NCBI RefSeq assembly: GCF_036227405.1
Contig: NZ_CP109473.1
Coordinates: 806,001 to 870,000, forward strand
Length of the DNA: 64,000 bases
Source of the DNA: Streptomyces sp. NBC_01460
GTDB lineage: Bacteria; Actinomycetota; Actinomycetes; Streptomycetales; Streptomycetaceae
Direction: 5' to 3'
Shown here: in pieces, positions 1 through 8,543 of the stretch
Numbering within the stretch: the stretch's first letter is position 1
Layout: every line of letters begins with the position of its first letter
Notes under the pieces: generated by a model
Seen by the model: the letters and a program-made list of their open reading frames with translations, nothing else
What the model was told of the DNA's origin: nothing
Databases searched by the model: none
Translations under genes and position numbers: made by a program

Positions 1-154
1 CGAGCCGTTCGGGATTCGCGTCGGAGGCGACCACGGTCGCTCCCGCCTCGGCGAGCCTGAGCAGCGTCGCCCGGCCCGCCGGACCCGCCGCCCCGGCCAC
101 CGCGATCACCGCGCCCTCGAGCACACCGCTGTCGGCCCCGACTGTTCCGTTCAT
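1..154 (-). CDS. SDR-family oxidoreductase, N-terminal part only
   Basis: This is the first 51 codons of a protein that runs off the left edge of the window. It starts at the ATG complementary to 152-154, with a GAGGAGG-type ribosome site a few bases upstream. The visible residues hold a Rossmann dinucleotide-binding turn (GAAGPAGRA) followed by an acidic segment (VVASDANPE), as in short-chain dehydrogenases that bind NAD(P). It begins 26 bp after the DUF6421 gene on the same strand, so the two are probably co-transcribed. The substrate cannot be inferred because the catalytic YxxxK region lies outside the window. Confidence 0.7.
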   Translation of the reverse strand, partial: MNGTVGADSGVLEGAVIAVAGAAGPAGRATLLRLAEAGATVVASDANPERL

Positions 155-180
155 GGCCACCGCCTCCTCAGAACCCGCGC

Positions 181-1578
181 TCACGCAGCTGCCCGCCCGG
201 CGTCCGCCGCAGTGATCCCCTTGGTCGAGGCGATCACGTGCTTCAGCTTCTTGGAGAGCGCCTCATAGAACATGCTCAGGGGAAACTCGTCAGGAAGCAC
301 GTCGTCGACGAGCTTCCGAGGAGGCTGATCGAGGTCCAGGGCGTCCGGTCCCTTGGCCCAGCGGGATCCCGGATGCGGTGCGAGATAGGCCGAGACCAGG
401 TCGTAGGCCGCGAACCAGTGCACCAGCTTCGGGCGGTCGATGCCGTCGCGGTAGAGCTGCTCGATCTCGCCGCAGAGCTGGTTGGTGACCTGCGGGGCGC
501 GCGCCCAGTCGATCTTGAGGGTGTTGTCGGTCCAGCGGACGACGTCGTGCTTGTGGAGGTAGGCGAAGAGGAGCTGACCGCCGAGACCGTCGTAGTTGCG
601 CACGCGCTCACCGGTGACGGGGAAGCGGAACATCCGGTCGAAGAGCACGGCGAACTGCACGTCACGCCCCTGCCCGAAGCCGTCGGCCTCCAGCTTCACG
701 GCCTCCCGGAAGGCGGTGAGGTCGCAGCGCAGCTCCTCCAGGCCGTACATCCAGAACGGCTGGCGCTGCTTGATCATGAAGGGGTCGAACGGAAGGTCGC
801 CGTGGCTGTGCGTACGGTCGTGGACCATGTCCCAGAGCACGAAGGCCTGCTCGCAGCGCTTCTGGTCGCCGAGCATCTCGCGGATGTCGTCGGGCAGCTC
901 CAGGCCCAGCAGGCCGACCGACGCCTCGGTCACGCGGCGGAAGCGCGCGGCCTCGCGGTCGCAGAAGATGCCGCCCCAGCTGAAGCGCTCCGGCGCCTCG
1001 CGCACGGCGATGGTCTCGGGGAAGAGCACGGCCGAGTTGGTGTCGTAGCCCGAGGTGAAGTCCTCGAAGGTGATGCCGCAGAACAGCGGGTTGTCGTAGC
1101 GCGTGGCCTCGAGGTCGGCGAGCCACTCGGGCCACACCATCCGCAGCACGACGGCTTCGAGATTGCGGTCCGGGTTGCCGTTCTGCGTGTACATCGCGAA
1201 CACGACCAGGTGCTGGAGGCCGTCGGCGCGGTCCCTGGCGGGCTGGAAGGCCAGCAGCGAGTCGAGGAAGTCCGGGACGTCGAAGCCACCCGCGGCCCAC
1301 CGGCGGAGGTCGGTGACCAGTGCGCGGTGGTAGGCGTCGTCGTGCGGGAGCAGCGGGGAGAGCCGCTCGACCGCGGCGACCACGCGCTCGACGACGGCCC
1401 CGGCCGCCTCGGGGGACGGAGCGCCGTCCGCCGCGAAGTCGATGGAACCGTCCTTGGCCTGCCAGGGGCGGAGCTCCTCCACGGCACTCTTGAGCGCGGG
1501 CCAGGCCGGGTGCTCCACGACCCGCTGGGCGGCAGCTGTCCCGTCTATGGCGGGGGCTTGCTCAAGAATTTCCGTCAT
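181..1578 (-). CDS. DUF6421-type conserved protein
   Basis: A 465-residue soluble protein. The open frame continues upstream, but the ATG at 1578 has a GAAGGAAG ribosome site 5 nt before it, and codons further upstream read as non-coding sequence. I recognise it as a conserved streptomycete family (DUF6421) without a known reaction. I see no signal peptide, transmembrane segment or standard catalytic motif. His/Asp-rich stretches such as WDMVHDRTHSHGD and YLHKHD could bind metal, which is inference only. It lies 26 bp upstream of an SDR oxidoreductase in the same orientation, so the two may act in one step or pathway. Confidence 0.65.
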   Translation of the reverse strand: MTEILEQAPAIDGTAAAQRVVEHPAWPALKSAVEELRPWQAKDGSIDFAADGAPSPEAAGAVVERVVAAVERLSPLLPHDDAYHRALVTDLRRWAAGGFDVPDFLDSLLAFQPARDRADGLQHLVVFAMYTQNGNPDRNLEAVVLRMVWPEWLADLEATRYDNPLFCGITFEDFTSGYDTNSAVLFPETIAVREAPERFSWGGIFCDREAARFRRVTEASVGLLGLELPDDIREMLGDQKRCEQAFVLWDMVHDRTHSHGDLPFDPFMIKQRQPFWMYGLEELRCDLTAFREAVKLEADGFGQGRDVQFAVLFDRMFRFPVTGERVRNYDGLGGQLLFAYLHKHDVVRWTDNTLKIDWARAPQVTNQLCGEIEQLYRDGIDRPKLVHWFAAYDLVSAYLAPHPGSRWAKGPDALDLDQPPRKLVDDVLPDEFPLSMFYEALSKKLKHVIASTKGITAADAGRAAA

Positions 1579-1824
1579 GACACTTCCTTCACGGGAGAAC
1601 CTCGCGTCAAGCAACCGTATCCATGTTCGGTTCCTTCGGACAAGTGGAGGGCAGAAGATTATCCTGCCGACCCCCATCATCACCGTTATTTTTCCTGCCA
1701 CACCTCGGTGTGACAACTTCTTCCGCCCGACCGACCGGGCAGAGGCCGTCCGCACGCGAGAACTGGTCCCCTGCGGGGTAGGAGCCGCACGCGGGGCGAA
1801 CACACGGACGGAAGCGGGAGTGCC
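1579..1824. promoter_or_regulatory. divergent promoter region
   Basis: A 246-bp gap between the DUF6421 gene (minus) and the glycerophosphodiesterase gene (plus). It is noticeably more A+T-rich than the genes around it, especially around 1655-1695, so it should carry back-to-back promoters. I could not place -35/-10 pairs with confidence. Confidence 0.4.
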
Positions 1825-2508
1825 TTGACTTTTCTCACCATCGGTCATCGCGGGGTCATGGGCGTCGAACCGGAGAACACACTCCGGTCGTTCGCGCACG
1901 CGGAGCAGGCGGGCATGGACGCCGTCGAGCTGGATCTCCATCTCAGCAAGGACGGCGCGCTCGCCGTGATGCACGACGCCGCCGTGGACCGCACGACGGA
2001 CGGGCACGGCCTGATCGCCGAGAAGACGCTGACGGAGCTGCGCGCGCTCGACGCCGGGCAGGGCGAGCGGGTACCCGTCTTCGAGGAGGTGCTCGACGCG
2101 GTCGGTTCGCCCCTCCAGGCCGAGATCAAGGACGTGGCGGCCGCCAGGGCGCTGGCCGAGGTGATGCTGCGACGCGATCTGGCGGGCCGCGTGGAGGTGT
2201 CCTCGTTCCACGACGAGGCGGTCGCCGAGATCGCGCAGCTGGTACCGGGGGTGCGGACGGTGCTCATCGCCAGCCGCTGGGAGGGCGACGTGGTGGACCG
2301 GGCGAAGGCGGCCGGCGCGGCGACGCTCGCCCTGAACATCCGGCGCCTGACCCTCGAGGTGGTCGAGCAGGCGCACGCGGAGGGCCTGAAGGTGATCGGC
2401 TGGGTGGTCAACACCCCGGACCACCTGCGTCTCGTCCGCGCGCTCGGACTGGACGGGGCGACGACCGACTACCCGGAGATCCGGCGCGCGGGCCGCTTCA
2501 CCGCATGA
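1825..2508 (+). CDS. glycerophosphodiester phosphodiesterase
   Basis: A 227-residue cytoplasmic enzyme of the GDPD family, expected to hydrolyse glycerophosphodiesters to glycerol-3-phosphate and an alcohol. The N-terminus carries the family signature: IGHRG at residues 5-9, ENT, then ELDLHLSKDG and MHD, which supply the metal-binding Glu/Asp and catalytic His residues of the TIM barrel. The start is TTG, with GGGAG at 1816-1820 ending 4 nt upstream. No signal peptide is present, so it probably acts on deacylated phospholipids inside the cell. The short length is normal for the compact bacterial type. Confidence 0.88.
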   Translation: MTFLTIGHRGVMGVEPENTLRSFAHAEQAGMDAVELDLHLSKDGALAVMHDAAVDRTTDGHGLIAEKTLTELRALDAGQGERVPVFEEVLDAVGSPLQAEIKDVAAARALAEVMLRRDLAGRVEVSSFHDEAVAEIAQLVPGVRTVLIASRWEGDVVDRAKAAGAATLALNIRRLTLEVVEQAHAEGLKVIGWVVNTPDHLRLVRALGLDGATTDYPEIRRAGRFTA

Positions 2509-2607
2509 GGGGCCCGCGCGTCCGAGGGGCCGGCCCGTCCCTGGGGCCCGCCCGAGGGGCCGGCCCGCCTGAGGTGGCGCGCGGACGCCGGTACTCCCCC
2601 GCGCGCC

Positions 2608-3156
2608 TTACAACTCCTTGACCAGCAGCTCGAAGGCGAGGTCGTCGCGCTGCGGGATGCCGAAGCGCTCCTCGCCGTACGGGAAGGGGGAGAGCTCTCC
2701 CGTACGGCGGTAGCCCCGGCGCTCGTACCAGGCGATGAGCTCGTGACGGACCGAGATCACCGTCATGTGCATCTCGCCGACGCCCCACTCCTCACGGGCC
2801 GTGTGCTCCGCCTCGGCGATGATCACCTTGCCGAGGCCGGCGCCCTGCAACTCGGGCCTGACCGCGAACATGCCGAAGTACGCGGCCTTCCCCCGGTGTT
2901 CGAGCTGGCAGCAGGCGACCACGAGGCCGTCCTGTTCGGCGACGAGGACCCGGCCGGAGGGGGTCGTGATCACCTCGCGCACCCCTTCGGCGTCGGTGCG
3001 CTGCCCCTGGAGGATGTCCGCCTCACTGGTCCACCCGGCCCGGCTCGCGTCGCCCCGGTAGGCGCTCTCCACGAGCCGCACGAGGACCGGCACATCGTCC
3101 TCGGTCGCGTCGCGGAAGGTCAGTTCTGCCCGTGGCGTGGCCGGTGCGATGTCCAT
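2608..3156 (-). CDS. GNAT N-acetyltransferase
   Basis: A 182-residue GNAT-fold acetyltransferase using acetyl-CoA; the acceptor is unknown. The sequence shows the beta4 segment AAYFGMFAVRPELQGAGLG, i.e. the V-R-P-x-x-Q-x-x-G-x-G acetyl-CoA pyrophosphate loop, and the typical C-terminal WYERRGYRRTGE motif. The ATG complementary to 3154-3156 has a GGAGGAAG ribosome site. It converges on the phosphodiesterase gene and is divergent from the DUF5134 gene. Confidence 0.88.
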   Translation of the reverse strand: MDIAPATPRAELTFRDATEDDVPVLVRLVESAYRGDASRAGWTSEADILQGQRTDAEGVREVITTPSGRVLVAEQDGLVVACCQLEHRGKAAYFGMFAVRPELQGAGLGKVIIAEAEHTAREEWGVGEMHMTVISVRHELIAWYERRGYRRTGELSPFPYGEERFGIPQRDDLAFELLVKEL

Positions 3157-3336
3157 GTGGTTCTTCCTCCGTGGTGTGCTGCCGCTGTGCGTTCCCGAGA
3201 CTAACCCGGCCGCGACCGCCCCCCGCAGGCCCCGGGCGCGCTCCCCCAGTACCTCAATGCGCCCCGGTAGGAGCATCCGGGACGGGGCATCGATGGGGAC
3301 GACACCGGCGTGATTCGCCGTAGGGGGAGGTGCACC

Positions 3337-3936
3337 GTGCACGGACCGGCGCTGTCCGGCTGGCTGCTCATGGCGTTGTGCGGGGCCACGGGGGCTTACT
3401 GCCTCCTGCGGACCCGCACCGGCACCGAGCGGGAACGGAGATCGGCGCGTGCGGAGGCGCTGATGGGGTTCGGGATGGCCGCGATGGCGGTGCCCGCGGC
3501 CCTGTACACCCTCCCGGAGTGGATGTGGGTGGTGTACGCGGTGGTCTTCGGCGCGGCGGCTCTGCACGCGGTCGTGCACGCCAGGGACGGCGGGCACCAT
3601 CTGCACCATCTGGTGGGTTCGCTCGCCATGGTCTACATGGCCCTGGCCATGGCGCCGGGCGCCGCCCACGCGACGGGAGGCGGCCACTCCGGCCACGGAG
3701 CCGGGACGGCCGGATCCGCGGGAGGCGTGCCCGCGCTGACGGGAGCGCTGCTGGTGTACTACGGGCTGTACGTCCTGCGTTCGGCGGGCCGGCTGATACC
3801 CGCGCCCGCCGGTGTGTCCGTCGGCGGTGGTGGAGGCGTCATGACGGGCCCGGGCCCCGGCGAGCGGACGGATCTCGCCCTGGCGTGCAGGATGGCCATG
3901 GGGACGGCCATGTTCACCATGCTGCTCACCCTGTGA
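3337..3936 (+). CDS. DUF5134 membrane protein
   Basis: A 199-residue integral membrane protein with about five hydrophobic segments. A His/Gly-rich loop (residues about 110-125, ATGGGHSGHGAG) lies between helices, and several His residues (HHLHHL) resemble those of DUF5134 proteins. Starting at GTG 3337 places an excellent GGGGGAGG ribosome site 6 nt upstream; a GTG nine codons earlier has none. It precedes an M56 peptidase gene, a pairing common in actinomycetes, sometimes with copper genes. Function unknown; metal binding by the His loop is inference. Confidence 0.75.
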   Translation: MHGPALSGWLLMALCGATGAYCLLRTRTGTERERRSARAEALMGFGMAAMAVPAALYTLPEWMWVVYAVVFGAAALHAVVHARDGGHHLHHLVGSLAMVYMALAMAPGAAHATGGGHSGHGAGTAGSAGGVPALTGALLVYYGLYVLRSAGRLIPAPAGVSVGGGGGVMTGPGPGERTDLALACRMAMGTAMFTMLLTL

Positions 3937-4023
3937 GACAGCGGGCCCGCCGCCCCGTGTCGTACGTCACTTGGCGCGCGAGGCCATACCCGTGGATACC
4001 ACGGCCCTCATAGGCTGACGCCC

Positions 4024-4959
4024 ATGTTGGTCTCCCTCGCGCTGCTGCTGCTCGGTGCACTGGCCGCCGTCGTGGCCCCGAGCCTGATGGCGAGGGCCCG
4101 CTGGCCGGAGCGTGAGCCGGTCGTGGCCCTGTGGGTCTGGCAGTGCGTGGTCGCGGGAGTCCTGTTGTCGTTCGGGCTCTCCATGACCTTGAGCGCGGCC
4201 GCCGCCTGGCAGGCGGTGCGCGGCCATGTGTTCGCGCCCGCTCCGCACGGCGTGGTCGAGGCCTACGCCCTGGGGGCGTACGGGCCGTGGTCCGCGGTCA
4301 TCGCGGTCCTGCTGGCCCTGGGCGGGGTCTGGACGGCCGCCATGCTCGTACGGGAGATCCACCGCGCCCGGTCCCGCCGCAGGCGGCGCCGGACCGAACT
4401 GCTGGTCCGTTCCCCGCTGTTGCCGGGCGAGGAGCCCGGCAGCGAGCGCCTCGTGGTGCTGGAGGGCGAGCGCCCCGATGCCTGGTGGCTGCCGGGGTCG
4501 GCACCCCGACTGGTCATCACCACCGCGGCGCTCGGACGCCTGAAGGGGCGTCAGCTCGACGCCGTGCTGGCGCACGAGCAGGGCCACGCCCAGGCCCGCC
4601 ACGACTGGCTCCTGCACTGTTCGGGCGCGCTCGCGACCGGATTCCCGCAGGTACCGGTGTTCGCCGCGTTCCGGGACGAGATGCACCGCCTGGTCGAACT
4701 GGCCGCGGACGATGTGGCCTCACGCCGCTTCGGGCGCCTCACGATCGCCCTCGCTCTGGTCGAACTCAACGAGGACCGCGGCGTGTTCGGACCCGGACCG
4801 GCCTCCGGCGCCCATGTGCCCCTCAGGGTCGACCGCTTGCTCGCACCGGTGGAGCGGCTCACCGCGGGCCGCCGGCTCCGGCTGACCGCCGCTGCTGCGC
4901 TGGTTCCCGTCGTACCGCTGCTCGTGGCCTTCGTGCCGGGACTCAGGGCTCTGGGATAG
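4024..4959 (+). CDS. M56-family (BlaR1-like) membrane metallopeptidase
   Basis: A 311-residue membrane protein with N-terminal hydrophobic segments, a cytoplasmic zincin domain and a final C-terminal helix. The zinc-binding motif HEQGH (residues about 186-190) is followed by EL-A-DD, as in BlaR1/MecR1-type M56 peptidases. No penicillin-sensing domain is attached and no BlaI-type repressor is adjacent, so this is a stand-alone form whose substrate is unknown. There is no ribosome site. The hexamer TAGGCT at 4011-4016 lies exactly 7 nt before the ATG, which suggests a leaderless mRNA. Confidence 0.85.
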   Translation: MLVSLALLLLGALAAVVAPSLMARARWPEREPVVALWVWQCVVAGVLLSFGLSMTLSAAAAWQAVRGHVFAPAPHGVVEAYALGAYGPWSAVIAVLLALGGVWTAAMLVREIHRARSRRRRRRTELLVRSPLLPGEEPGSERLVVLEGERPDAWWLPGSAPRLVITTAALGRLKGRQLDAVLAHEQGHAQARHDWLLHCSGALATGFPQVPVFAAFRDEMHRLVELAADDVASRRFGRLTIALALVELNEDRGVFGPGPASGAHVPLRVDRLLAPVERLTAGRRLRLTAAAALVPVVPLLVAFVPGLRALG

Positions 4960-4993
4960 CTTCTCGCGCGGATCGTGGACGAGGATCGTCCCC

Positions 4994-5689
4994 ATGCACT
5001 CCCCTCCTCTCCCCCCGCGCACCCGCTCCCCCCTCCTAGTGACCGGCCTCGTCTGCGGCGCGCTCTCCCTCGCCCTGCTCGTGCTGGTCGCCGTGCGGTG
5101 GACACCGCTCATGACACTGGACACCTCGGTGGCCGGGGCGCTGCACCGCAGGGCGGTCACCGAACCGGGGCTGGTCCAGGTCAACCGGGTGCTGACGGAC
5201 TGGGTGTGGGATCCCTGGACGATGCGCGCGCTGACCGCCGTCGTCGTCATCGTGCTGTGGTGGCGCGGCTCTCGGCTGCTCGCCGGGTGGGTCGCCGTGA
5301 CCAGCCTCGTCGCCACGCTCGTGCAGCAGGGCCTGAAGGCCGTCGTGGGCAGGGAGCGCCCCCGCTGGGTCGATCCGGTGGACTCGGCGCAGTACGCGGC
5401 CTTCCCCTCGGGACACGTCATGACCGCCGCCGTGACCTGCGGGCTGCTGCTCTGGCTGCTGCGCCTGCACGGCGCGCAGGCCCCCCTCGTGTGGACCGCG
5501 ACGGCGGTCGCCGTGCTCTCGATGGCCGGTGTGGCCTACACGCGCGTGTACCTGGGCGTGCACTGGATGAGCGACGTGCTGGGCGGCGCGCTGCTGGGCG
5601 GCACCGTGGCCGCGCTGTCCGCGGCCGGCTACGCCGGGTACGCCAGGCACACGCGGCGGCCGGTCCGCCCGGGCGACACGCCCTTGTAG
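4994..5689 (+). CDS. PAP2-family phosphatase
   Basis: A 231-residue integral membrane phosphatase of the PAP2 superfamily. All three signature motifs are visible: K-x6-RP (KAVVGRERPR), PSGH (residues 136-139) and R-x5-H-x3-D (TRVYLGVHWMSD). Five or six transmembrane helices frame them. Likely substrates are lipid phosphates such as phosphatidic acid or undecaprenyl pyrophosphate at the outer face of the membrane. A GAGGAT hexamer 7 nt upstream of the ATG suggests leaderless transcription. It lies 34 bp after the M56 gene on the same strand. Confidence 0.88.
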   Translation: MHSPPLPPRTRSPLLVTGLVCGALSLALLVLVAVRWTPLMTLDTSVAGALHRRAVTEPGLVQVNRVLTDWVWDPWTMRALTAVVVIVLWWRGSRLLAGWVAVTSLVATLVQQGLKAVVGRERPRWVDPVDSAQYAAFPSGHVMTAAVTCGLLLWLLRLHGAQAPLVWTATAVAVLSMAGVAYTRVYLGVHWMSDVLGGALLGGTVAALSAAGYAGYARHTRRPVRPGDTPL

Positions 5690-5719
5690 GCGCCGCCCGG
5701 GGCCGCGATGATCAGCTTC

Positions 5720-6445
5720 ATGCAGACCAAGGGCGTACTTTTCGACTTCTCCGGGACCCTCTTCAGGAGCGAGCCCGTCGCGGCGTGGCTGCGCGCCGCT
5801 CTGGACGCGCGGGGCACGGCCATGGGGCAGGCCGAGTTCGAGCAGTGCGTGCGGCGGCTGACCGCTGCCGGAGCGCTCCCCGGAGGACCGCCACCCGAGC
5901 GGGTCCCGTCGGAGCTGGCCGCGGCGTGGGCGGGCCGCGACAGCAGCGCGGAGTTGCACCGGGAGGCGTACACCGGCCTGGCCCGCCGGGCGGGCCTCCC
6001 GGACCCGGCCCTGGGCGACGCGCTGTACGAGCGCCACATGAGCCCTGAGGCCTGGCAGCCGTACCCGGACGCGGCCGAGGTGCTGCGCGGGCTCCGCCGC
6101 AGCGGCGTCGCGGTCGGTGTCGTGAGCAACATCGGCTGGGACCTGCGCCCCGTCTTCCGCGCGCACGGCCTGGACGAGCTGGTCGACGCGTACGTCCTGT
6201 CCTACGAGCACGGCGTCCACAAGCCCGACCCCCGCCTGTTCCGCACGGCGTGCACCCTCCTGGGGCACGATCCCGCGGAGGTGGTCATGGTCGGTGACGA
6301 CCGCCGCGCGGACGGCGGAGCGGCCGCTCTGGGGTGTGACGTGCGTTTCGTCGACCCCCTGCCCGTCGCGGAGCGGCCGGACGGGCTCCGGGCGCTCGGA
6401 CTGCCCGGGGCGGACGGTGGGACGCCCGGCGAGCAGGGGTCGTGA
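5720..6445 (+). CDS. HAD-superfamily hydrolase with altered motif I
   Basis: A 241-residue HAD subfamily IA protein. Motif I reads DFSGT rather than DxDGT, so the nucleophilic Asp is present but the acid/base Asp two residues later is Ser. Motif II is VVSNIG, motif III includes HKPDP, and motif IV is VGDDRRADGGAA. The change at D+2 is typical of HAD members that are not ordinary phosphatases (dehalogenase- or phosphonatase-like), so the reaction is uncertain. An in-frame ATG lies at 5708. I chose 5720 because GATGAT at 5707-5712 sits 7 nt upstream, fitting a leaderless start. Confidence 0.82.
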   Translation: MQTKGVLFDFSGTLFRSEPVAAWLRAALDARGTAMGQAEFEQCVRRLTAAGALPGGPPPERVPSELAAAWAGRDSSAELHREAYTGLARRAGLPDPALGDALYERHMSPEAWQPYPDAAEVLRGLRRSGVAVGVVSNIGWDLRPVFRAHGLDELVDAYVLSYEHGVHKPDPRLFRTACTLLGHDPAEVVMVGDDRRADGGAAALGCDVRFVDPLPVAERPDGLRALGLPGADGGTPGEQGS

Positions 6446-6525
6446 AGGATTCCGGAAGACGGTGTGAGGGATATCCCTGTCCCTGAGTGGGGTCAACCGC
6501 CCGGCGGGGGTTTAGCTTGGTGGAC

Positions 6526-6705
6526 ATGTCCCCCTATCCGAACCCGTCCGCCACCGTGCGCACCGCCTCCGTGGTCAACGAAGAGATCCGGACCCTGTGG
6601 CAGCGCTCGGGCGGACTGCTGTCCCCGGACGACGAGACGGAGTACCAGCGACTGCTCGTGGAGTGGGCCGCGGCCGCGGGTACGAGCGTCCGTCCTGCTG
6701 CCTGA
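6526..6705 (+). CDS. small conserved hypothetical protein (59 aa)
   Basis: A 59-residue acidic protein with a helical core (EEIRTLWQRSG, EYQRLLVEWAAA) and no membrane segment or known domain. The ATG at 6526 has a TAGCTT -10 hexamer at 6513-6518, exactly 7 nt upstream, and is followed by a perfect terminator hairpin. Together these argue that it is a real monocistronic leaderless gene. Function unknown. Confidence 0.65.
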   Translation: MSPYPNPSATVRTASVVNEEIRTLWQRSGGLLSPDDETEYQRLLVEWAAAAGTSVRPAA

Positions 6706-6732
6706 GCCCCGGGACGGTGCGCCGTCCCCCTG

Positions 6733-6767
6733 CTGATTCCGGCGATCCCCCGCATCGCCGGAATCAG
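6733..6767 (+). terminator. hairpin terminator after the 59-aa gene
   Basis: A perfect 14-bp inverted repeat (CTGATTCCGGCGAT and its complement) with a 7-nt loop, 28 bp after the stop codon of the small gene. It has no T-run, which is usual for actinomycete terminators. Confidence 0.7.
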
Positions 6768-6812
6768 GCGTACAGCATGTCCCCGCGCCACCACCTGGTC
6801 AATGCAATAACA

Positions 6813-6854
6813 AGTGCCCCGCCGGACGGAGACCGTCCGGCGGGGCACTCTTTT
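6813..6854. terminator. strong bidirectional terminator
   Basis: A perfect 17-bp stem (arms 6813-6829 and 6833-6849) with an AGA loop, followed on the plus strand by CTTTT. It lies 24 bp beyond the stop of the minus-strand LVIVD gene and so can end transcription from both sides. Confidence 0.85.
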
Positions 6855-6877
6855 CCACCTGCGCGGCGGAGTGCGGA

Positions 6878-8368
6878 TCAGCGGTCGAAGTAGTCCGGCT
6901 GCGTCTGCACGTTGAGCTCGGGCAGCCGCACCTTCTTCGCCGGGTCCGTCCGCCGGTCGTCGAGCTTCAGCACGTCGAAGCCCTTGGCGATGTCGTTGGA
7001 GTAGATGTAGCCGTTGTAGTAGTACGCCGACCACGGGCCGGCCGTGGTGACCGCCTCCGTGGTGACGGGACCGCGCTCGAAGTACGCGATCTCCTTCGGC
7101 TTGGAGGAGTTGGTGAAGTCCCAGACCGAGACGCCACCCTGGTACCAGGCCTGGACCATCAGGTCACGGCCCTTGACCGGGATGATCGAGCCGTTGTGCG
7201 CGACACACACCTCGGTGTCGGCCTGCGGGCGGTCGATCTTGAAGTAGCTGCGGAAGACCAGCTTGCGGTGGTCACCCCGGCCCGTGATGTCGTAGACGCC
7301 GTCGGCACCGCGGTTCGGGCCGATCTCGTCGTTACAGGTGGCCGCGCCGCCGCCGCCGAGCTCGTCGGTGAACACGACCTTGTCCGCACCCTGGTTGAAG
7401 GTCGCGGAGTGCCAGAACGCGAAGTTCACGTTGTCCTGGACCCGGTCGATGATCTTCGGGTTCTCCGGGTCCTTGATGGAGAACAGCAGACCGTCGCCCA
7501 TGCACGCCCCGGCCGCCAGGTCCTTCGAGGGAAGGACGGTGATGTCGTGGCAGCCGGTGGTCTTCGAGACGCCCGGGTTGGCCGGCGCACCCGGGTTGCC
7601 GCCGTCCGGGAAGAGGACGGGGAAGTTCACGATGCGGGAGTCCTCGGGAGCGCTGCGCGGCACCTTGATGACGGAGATCCCGTCGTGCGGGGGCTGGCAG
7701 TCCGGGAACGTCTCGTTCGGCGAGTAGGACGAGACGTACACGTAGACGTTCCTGCGCTCGGGAACGATCGTGTGGGTGTGCGAGCCGCACGCGGTCTCGA
7801 CGGCGGCGACGTACTTCGGGTTGCGCTTGTCGCTGATGTCGAAGACCTTCATGCCCTCCCAGGAGGACTTCTCCGTGGCCGGCTGGGTGGTGCTGGCACA
7901 GGAGTTGTCGCTGCGGGAGGAGTCGGTCGACAGGAAGAGGAGATTCCCGGAGACCGAGATGTCGTTCTGCGAGCCGGGGCACAGGACCTGCGCCACGGTC
8001 CTCGGCTTCTTCGGGTTGCGGATGTCGAAGATCCGGAAGCCGTCGTAGTTCCCGGCGAAGGCGTAGGTGCCCTGGAACGCCAGGTCCGTGTTGAGCCCCT
8101 GGAGCGCATCCTTGGGGATGTTCGTGAGGTGTTCGATGTTGTCGCTGTGGACGATCTCGTCCACGCCGGGTATCTCACCGCTCTGGATGGCGGCCCTGGC
8201 TTCGGCCTGCTCGCTCACGGAGACACCGCCGCGGGTGGCGGGGGTGTCACCCGGATCGGGTGTCGCGGCCGCGGGTCCGGCCGTGAACAGCGTGGCGATG
8301 AGCCCGGCCGCGGCTGCCGCCACACCCAGACGTCTGCGCCGCACGCTGGTGGTGTGCAACGAGGTCAC
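6878..8368 (-). CDS. secreted LVIVD-repeat beta-propeller protein
   Basis: A 496-residue exported protein. The N-terminus has an Arg-rich stretch (RRRR), a hydrophobic core and an AAA-type cleavage site near residue 35. The mature part consists of LVIVD-type propeller blades (FRIFDIRNPKKP, MKVFDISDKRNPKY, GVSVWDFTNSSKP) with paired cysteines. No catalytic residues are evident, and such proteins are usually seen as surface binding scaffolds. It is divergent from a DUF305 lipoprotein gene across a 175-bp A+T-rich intergenic stretch, a partnership that suggests a shared extracytoplasmic role. The start codon is ATG, with GGGAGG upstream. Confidence 0.85.
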   Translation of the reverse strand: MTSLHTTSVRRRRLGVAAAAAGLIATLFTAGPAAATPDPGDTPATRGGVSVSEQAEARAAIQSGEIPGVDEIVHSDNIEHLTNIPKDALQGLNTDLAFQGTYAFAGNYDGFRIFDIRNPKKPRTVAQVLCPGSQNDISVSGNLLFLSTDSSRSDNSCASTTQPATEKSSWEGMKVFDISDKRNPKYVAAVETACGSHTHTIVPERRNVYVYVSSYSPNETFPDCQPPHDGISVIKVPRSAPEDSRIVNFPVLFPDGGNPGAPANPGVSKTTGCHDITVLPSKDLAAGACMGDGLLFSIKDPENPKIIDRVQDNVNFAFWHSATFNQGADKVVFTDELGGGGAATCNDEIGPNRGADGVYDITGRGDHRKLVFRSYFKIDRPQADTEVCVAHNGSIIPVKGRDLMVQAWYQGGVSVWDFTNSSKPKEIAYFERGPVTTEAVTTAGPWSAYYYNGYIYSNDIAKGFDVLKLDDRRTDPAKKVRLPELNVQTQPDYFDR

Positions 8369-8543
8369 TGCGTCCTCCCTTGTATCCGTCCGTCGACGAA
8401 CGGTTCATGGACCCCGGCAGTATCGTCCCTCTCATGTACACACCAACAGATGGCAACAGAGACGTAATAAAAGTTTTTGATCATCGGCCGGTGGAAGGTG
8501 TTAGGACGGTGTGCGACACACTCACGTGGCAATGGAGGTCACC
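8369..8543. promoter_or_regulatory. divergent promoter region, LVIVD / DUF305
   Basis: This region contains the most A+T-rich run nearby (8464-8481). On the plus strand, TTGATC (about 8477-8482) with TTAGGA 18 bp downstream could drive the DUF305 gene. On the minus strand, GATACT preceded 16 bp earlier by TTGGTG could drive the LVIVD gene. These assignments were made by eye. Confidence 0.4.

Noticed and set aside
1579..2424. A long upstream extension of the DUF6421 frame
   Set aside because: It overlaps the phosphodiesterase gene on the opposite strand. The ATG at 1578 has a good ribosome site.
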